64,000 nucleotides of DNA from Marine Group I thaumarchaeote (GTDB lineage: Archaea; Thermoproteota; Nitrososphaeria; Nitrososphaerales; Nitrosopumilaceae). The DNA lies in assembly GCA_013390375.1 (NCBI GenBank), contig JACATA010000002.1, positions 1-64,000 of the forward strand, given 5' to 3'. The notes below the pieces were generated by a model that was not told where the DNA came from, did not search any database, and was given only the letters and a program-made list of their open reading frames with translations. Both the position numbers and the translations under genes were made by a program. Below are positions 60,299-64,000 of the stretch, in pieces; the stretch's first letter is position 1, and each line of letters opens with the position of its first letter.

Positions 60299-62956
60299 TT
60301 GGTAGACAGTAAATCGCAGATAGAGCATTCTATTTCTCAAGTTAGGAAGAGAGATGGATCAGTTTCAGACTTTAACAGAGACAAAATATTAAATGCTATA
60401 TACAGAGCTTTTTCAGCATCAAACAAGCCGGATAAGGAACTTGCGATCAAACTCTCCGATGCCGTTTTAATAAAATTAACTGAGCATGGATTTTCAGTAA
60501 ATAATCCACCAAGCGTTGAATCCATTCAGGATTTAGTCGAATCAACTCTTATCGATCAAGGTCATAGCGATATTGCCAAGAGCTATATCCTCTATCGTCA
60601 TGAACGCAGAAAGATTAGAGAAGAAAAGATGAAGGTCTTAAATACTAAAAAGCTAGATTCGGTAGGAAAATCTTTTGATATTAATTGTTTAAGGGTTCTG
60701 GCTTCCCGTTATCTTTTCCGTGATAACAAGAACGAAATCATTGAAAAGCCATCCGAATTATTTGAAAGGGTTGCCGTCCTAGTTAGCATTTCTGACCTAA
60801 TAAGAGACAATTATCTTTTCACCAAAGATGGTGGTATGTCACAAAATATAGAGGAAGCAGCAGAATATCTCAAAAAACTGGATGGTTTTTCCTACAAATT
60901 CAAGATAGGCAGCTATTATCTCAACAAATGGCACTTTAGATGTCTCATAAACTGCTATGTTGAGCTGGCAAAGCAAGGAATGATGAAAGTGTCATTCAAG
61001 GAACTCTTAACCATGCTTGCTTCCAAAAAATTTGATGCATATGCCGACAGGATCTCAGAATACTATGAATTAATGATATCTCAAGACTTTTTGCCAAATT
61101 CACCCACCATGATGAATGCAGGTGGGCGTTTGGGTCAACTTTCTGCCTGCTTTGTTTTAGGGATGCCTGATGATATGCAATCAATAATGAAAACAACCTC
61201 TGACGCTGCCTTGATTTTCAAGTCTGGTGGAGGTGTAGGAATCAACTATTCTGATCTGCGTGATGAGGGAGAGATTGTAGCCTCTACTTCTGGAGTAGCA
61301 TCAGGGCCAGTATCTTTTATGAATATAATCAATACTGTGACTGAAGTAGTGAAACAGGGTGGCAAAAGACGTGGCGCAAATATGGGAATTATGGAAGTTT
61401 GGCATCCAGATATAGAGAAATTCATTACAAACAAGACGGAGCCTGGAGTCTTAGAAAACTTCAATGTTAGTGTTGGTGTCTGGAAGGACTTTTGGGACGT
61501 ACTTGTAAATTCTGGGGATGGAAAATATACACTACGTTCTCCAAAAGATAACTCATCAGCTGGGGAAATAAATGCACATCACTTGATTGATTTGATAGCT
61601 CAATCAGCTTGGAAGAGTGCAGAACCGGGATTAATCTTCTTTGATAACATTAACAAATACAATGTGTTTGCCAAAGCACGTGGTGGTCCACTCCGCGCAA
61701 CTAATCCATGTGGTGAGCAAAGCCTTTACCCATACGAATCTTGTAACTTGGGCTCAATCAATTTGGCAAATCTTGTAAAAAGGATGGCCGATGGTCAGTA
61801 TGAGTTTGACTGGCAAAGATATGAAGAAATTATTATAAAAACCACAAGATACTTGGACAACATTATAGATGTAAATCTATATCCTGTGCCAGAAATAGAT
61901 GTTGCATCAAAGGAGTCTCGCAGGATAGGACTAGGTGTCATGGGAGTAGCGGATCTATTATACAAACTGCGAATTCCATACAACTCAAAGGAAGGCTATG
62001 ATTTCCAATTAAAACTGGCTGAGGCATTAACGTATTATTCTATGGAAGAAAGTGTTGCACTTGCAAAGAGCAGGGGCGAGTTCCCACTATGTTCTAAAAC
62101 AGAATATCCAGAGGGGAAGATTCCAGTTTCAGGATATTATGAAAAACCAAAGGAAGAACAATATTATGATTGGGATGCTCTTATTGAAAAGATCCAAAAG
62201 TATGGAATTAGGAATGTACTGACTACGACAGTAGCCCCTACTGGTACACTATCTATGCTAGCTGACTGTTCTAATGGAATGGAACCAAACTTTGCACTAG
62301 TTTTTGAAAAGAGAGTTACAGTAGGCAGATTCTTTTACACCAACAAAATATTTGAACAGGTCTTAAAAGAAAACAATCTGTATAGTGACGAACTACTTGC
62401 AAAGGTAGCAGATAACTATGGTTCTGCTAAAGGAATACCTGAAATTCCGGATTGGATTCAAAACATATTTGTCACTGCAATGGACATACACTGGTCTGAT
62501 CATCTTTTGGCACAATCTGTATGGCAGGATTGGATTTCAAATGCAATTGCCAAGACAATTAACATGCCCAACGATGTATCTGTTGAGGATGTTAAGGCTT
62601 CGTATCTTTTGGCACATGAGATGGGATTAAAAGGAATAACAGTTTATAGAGATGGTTCGAGACACAAACAAGTCTTGCACATGACAGGTGAAAACTCAGT
62701 AAAGAGATTTGAGGTAAAACCAAGTGATTATGTTGTAAGTTATATCTCAAGTCATATTAAAAACGAGTACATCAAATCTCAAATTAATAATGCACTAGCA
62801 GCTATCAAGCTGGAAGATTCGCATAAGATAACACAAACTACTGTGGAAGTAGAAAAGGAAGAAACTTTGTGCCCCACATGCAAAAACAAGCTTATTTTTG
62901 CTGAAGGATGTAGCCTCTGCATAGACTGTGGGTATAGTGGCTGTACGTCAGGATAA
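60299..62956 (+). CDS. nrdJ: Adenosylcobalamin-dependent (class II) ribonucleotide reductase
   Basis: Converts ribonucleotides to deoxyribonucleotides without oxygen, using B12. The 885 residues start with an ATP-cone (about 12-105), then the catalytic barrel: the start NSPTMMNAGGRLGQ, the active NPCGEQSLYPYESCN segment with the radical Cys, and a second-site APTGTLSMLADC. The C-terminal Cys motif (CPTCKNKL and SLCIDCGYSGC) renews the active-site thiols. TTG start. Length fits. It lies downstream of the NrdD-like gene by 155 nt. Confidence 0.96.
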   Translation: MVDSKSQIEHSISQVRKRDGSVSDFNRDKILNAIYRAFSASNKPDKELAIKLSDAVLIKLTEHGFSVNNPPSVESIQDLVESTLIDQGHSDIAKSYILYRHERRKIREEKMKVLNTKKLDSVGKSFDINCLRVLASRYLFRDNKNEIIEKPSELFERVAVLVSISDLIRDNYLFTKDGGMSQNIEEAAEYLKKLDGFSYKFKIGSYYLNKWHFRCLINCYVELAKQGMMKVSFKELLTMLASKKFDAYADRISEYYELMISQDFLPNSPTMMNAGGRLGQLSACFVLGMPDDMQSIMKTTSDAALIFKSGGGVGINYSDLRDEGEIVASTSGVASGPVSFMNIINTVTEVVKQGGKRRGANMGIMEVWHPDIEKFITNKTEPGVLENFNVSVGVWKDFWDVLVNSGDGKYTLRSPKDNSSAGEINAHHLIDLIAQSAWKSAEPGLIFFDNINKYNVFAKARGGPLRATNPCGEQSLYPYESCNLGSINLANLVKRMADGQYEFDWQRYEEIIIKTTRYLDNIIDVNLYPVPEIDVASKESRRIGLGVMGVADLLYKLRIPYNSKEGYDFQLKLAEALTYYSMEESVALAKSRGEFPLCSKTEYPEGKIPVSGYYEKPKEEQYYDWDALIEKIQKYGIRNVLTTTVAPTGTLSMLADCSNGMEPNFALVFEKRVTVGRFFYTNKIFEQVLKENNLYSDELLAKVADNYGSAKGIPEIPDWIQNIFVTAMDIHWSDHLLAQSVWQDWISNAIAKTINMPNDVSVEDVKASYLLAHEMGLKGITVYRDGSRHKQVLHMTGENSVKRFEVKPSDYVVSYISSHIKNEYIKSQINNALAAIKLEDSHKITQTTVEVEKEETLCPTCKNKLIFAEGCSLCIDCGYSGCTSG

Positions 62957-62970
62957 AACGTAAAAAACAA

Positions 62971-62980
62971 TTTTTATGTA
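62971..62980 (+). promoter_or_regulatory. TATA-like box of tRNA-Gly
   Basis: TTTTTATGTA ends 22 nt before the mature 5' end of the tRNA, at the expected distance. Confidence 0.45.
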
Positions 62981-63002
62981 AGCAAAAAAATTTGCAACCT
63001 AT

Positions 63003-63076
63003 GCGGTCATAGTATAGCCTGGTTAGTATTCGGGGTTTCCAACCCTGTGACGCGGGTTCGAATCCCGCTGACCGCA
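63003..63076 (+). tRNA. tRNA-Gly (anticodon UCC)
   Basis: Acceptor GCGGTCA (63003-63009) pairs with TGACCGC (63069-63075), discriminator A at 63076. The anticodon stem CGGGG/CCCTG carries the loop TTTCCAA, giving anticodon TCC (UCC, Gly). The T arm GCGGG-TTCGAAT-CCCGC is perfect. No intron; CCA is not encoded. Confidence 0.95.
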
Positions 63077-63129
63077 TCTTTTTAATTCAATTCGATCCAA
63101 TTTTTTAGGGGCATAACCCATGTAAAATT

Positions 63130-63432
63130 ATGAAGCACGCAAAAAGAAAAATTGCACTTGAAAGGATGCATGTATTGATTAACAGCGCAATATCAAACGC
63201 TAGATTAAATCCTGATTTAGCTCAAAAGCAGGCCAGCTTAGCGAGAAGAATAAGCACTCATCATAGAATAAAGATGCCTTATGAATTAAGAATAAATTTT
63301 TGTAAACAATGTAAAAATTTTATTGCACCAGGAATTAATTCAAGAATAAGACTTGGGCGAACTCCTCTCAAGGCAATTCGAATAACATGCAACTTTTGTG
63401 AACATACATATCGCAAAGTGATAGCTCAATGA
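63130..63432 (+). CDS. rnp4: Ribonuclease P protein component 4 (Rpp21/Rpr2)
   Basis: One of the archaeal RNase P proteins, 100 residues. The N-terminal helices (AKRKIALERMHVLINSAI and LAQKQASLARRISTHHRIK) and the zinc ribbon with FCKQC and CNFCEH, plus the basic loop RIRLGRTPLKAIRI, are typical of Rpp21/Rpr2. It helps RNase P RNA mature tRNA 5' ends; a tRNA gene lies 54 nt upstream. It forms an operon with rps19e. Confidence 0.92.
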   Translation: MKHAKRKIALERMHVLINSAISNARLNPDLAQKQASLARRISTHHRIKMPYELRINFCKQCKNFIAPGINSRIRLGRTPLKAIRITCNFCEHTYRKVIAQ

Positions 63433-63462
63433 TTTATAAGACGATTTACAAGTTTGACATCA

Positions 63463-63915
63463 ATGGCTAAAGTCTATGATGTACCAGCTGATATCTTAAT
63501 CAACAGACTCTCTGAAATTTTAAAAAATGAAGACATTCCTGCTCCAGACTGGGCGCCATTTGTAAAGACTGGTACACATGCAGACAAACCTCCACAAAAT
63601 TCAGGATGGTGGCATGTAAGGTGTGCCTCAATCTTGAGAAAAATTTACCTTCACGGTCCAATCTCAGTTAACGAATTACGTTCCGTGTATGGTGGTGGCA
63701 GACCAGTTGGTTATGGTGCTGCTCACCACAAAGATGCCAGTGGCGCAATTATAAGAAATGCAATTCATGGGTTAGAAAAACTTGGTTTGGTTACAAAAAT
63801 TGAGAAAAAGGGTCGAATGTTAACAAAACAAGGTACGAAAAAATTAGATGTATTAGCCACTGAAATACTAAAAGAAATGATCACAGAAGAACCACGTTTG
63901 AGCATTTACAGATAG
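63463..63915 (+). CDS. rps19e: 30S ribosomal protein S19e
   Basis: Archaeal/eukaryotic small-subunit protein, 150 residues. Motifs DWAPFVKTGTHADKPPQ, WWHVRCASILRKIYL and YGGGRPVGYGAAHHKDASG are typical. I chose the ATG at 63463 rather than a TTG three codons upstream. It is followed by the PDCD5-like gene, a common archaeal order. Confidence 0.96.
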   Translation: MAKVYDVPADILINRLSEILKNEDIPAPDWAPFVKTGTHADKPPQNSGWWHVRCASILRKIYLHGPISVNELRSVYGGGRPVGYGAAHHKDASGAIIRNAIHGLEKLGLVTKIEKKGRMLTKQGTKKLDVLATEILKEMITEEPRLSIYR

Positions 63916-63922
63916 TGATATC

Positions 63923-64000
63923 ATGAGCTATCCAAATCAGGATGATGAGAATAATACTTCTCAGGAAAAAGACAGTCAATTAAAAGCACAAAAAGAAATG
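63923..64000 (+). CDS. Start of a PDCD5-like DNA-binding protein gene (cut by window edge)
   Basis: ATG at 63923, 7 nt after the rps19e stop, opens a frame of 26 residues up to the window edge. The start is polar and acidic, then Lys/Gln-rich (SQLKAQKEM). In archaea the gene after rps19e is usually the PDCD5/TFAR19 DNA-binding protein, and the sequence fits its variable N-terminus. The call rests mainly on gene order. Confidence 0.6.
   Translation, partial: MSYPNQDDENNTSQEKDSQLKAQKEM

Noticed and set aside
1-64000. CRISPR arrays, insertion sequences, integrases, prophage
   Set aside because: No regularly spaced direct repeats, transposase or integrase motifs were seen on either strand.

Overview
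The window is chromosomal DNA of an ammonia-oxidising archaeon of the Nitrososphaeria/Thaumarchaeota, most like the Nitrosopumilales (Nitrosopumilus, Nitrosarchaeum or Nitrosotenuis type). Several features point there. It is A+T-rich and tightly packed, with many TTG and GTG starts and TATA-like boxes about 22-26 nt before start codons, which suggests leaderless transcripts. It carries archaeal information genes (TFB, RNase P component 4, S19e, a PDCD5-like protein), an A-type ATP synthase operon and the archaeal CoA pathway (pantoate kinase, phosphopantothenate synthetase). It also has an Amt ammonium transporter, many copper proteins, a B12-dependent ribonucleotide reductase and a PEFG-type C-terminal surface-anchor motif. 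The genus is inference; no rRNA is present.

Layout. 1-8,100: the tail of an unknown gene, an A+T-rich gap, TFB, an SRPBCC protein, a RecB/MGME1-like nuclease, a ubiquitin-like small protein with uncharacterised neighbours, a lone Lrp ligand-binding domain, a candidate structured RNA (about 4291-4424), a PQQ-type sugar dehydrogenase, zinc-ribbon microproteins, a BtuF-like cobalamin-binding protein and a possible HutX-like haem protein. 8,150-11,960: a PLP-enzyme/rhodanese fusion, then a zone of very small genes with an operator-like repeat, a CDGSH iron-sulfur protein and several Cys-rich microproteins. 11,977-15,617: the CoA biosynthesis operon (PoK, PPS, PanB, CoaBC). 15,681-29,365: a PhoU-like regulator, Nudix hydrolase, Lrp-type regulator, MacB-type ABC export operon, UbiB-family kinase, Hsp20, a tmk-HD-pyrH nucleotide operon and small membrane proteins.

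29,522-40,716: amt, a rhodanese sulfurtransferase, then the A1Ao ATP synthase operon K-E-C-F-A-B-D-(22-aa microprotein)-H-I. 40,892-42,324: divergent pyrI and pyrB. 42,418-54,519: a copper and cell-surface region with a two-domain multicopper oxidase, a ZIP transporter, a DPM1-GtrA glycosyltransferase, a plastocyanin-like protein with PEFG anchor, a CopC-CopD-beta-propeller fusion, two surface proteins that share a near-identical 282-bp C-terminal cassette in inverted orientation, and a rhomboid. 54,554-64,000: tautomerase, nitrilase, a topoisomerase-type zinc-ribbon protein, thiolase plus DUF35 partner, an unusual winged-helix/ATP-cone/NrdD-like protein beside the class II ribonucleotide reductase NrdJ, tRNA-Gly(UCC), rnp4, rps19e and the start of a PDCD5-like gene.

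Together the genes cover ammonium uptake, energy conservation, copper-based redox chemistry outside the membrane, B12 handling and B12-dependent dNTP synthesis, pyrimidine synthesis and CoA synthesis. I saw no CRISPR array, insertion sequence, integrase, rRNA or replication origin. The most unusual items are the NrdD-like regulator candidate next to NrdJ, the inverted GWIKNNAGWW cassette, the CopC-CopD-propeller fusion, the structured RNA and the microprotein inside the ATP synthase operon.
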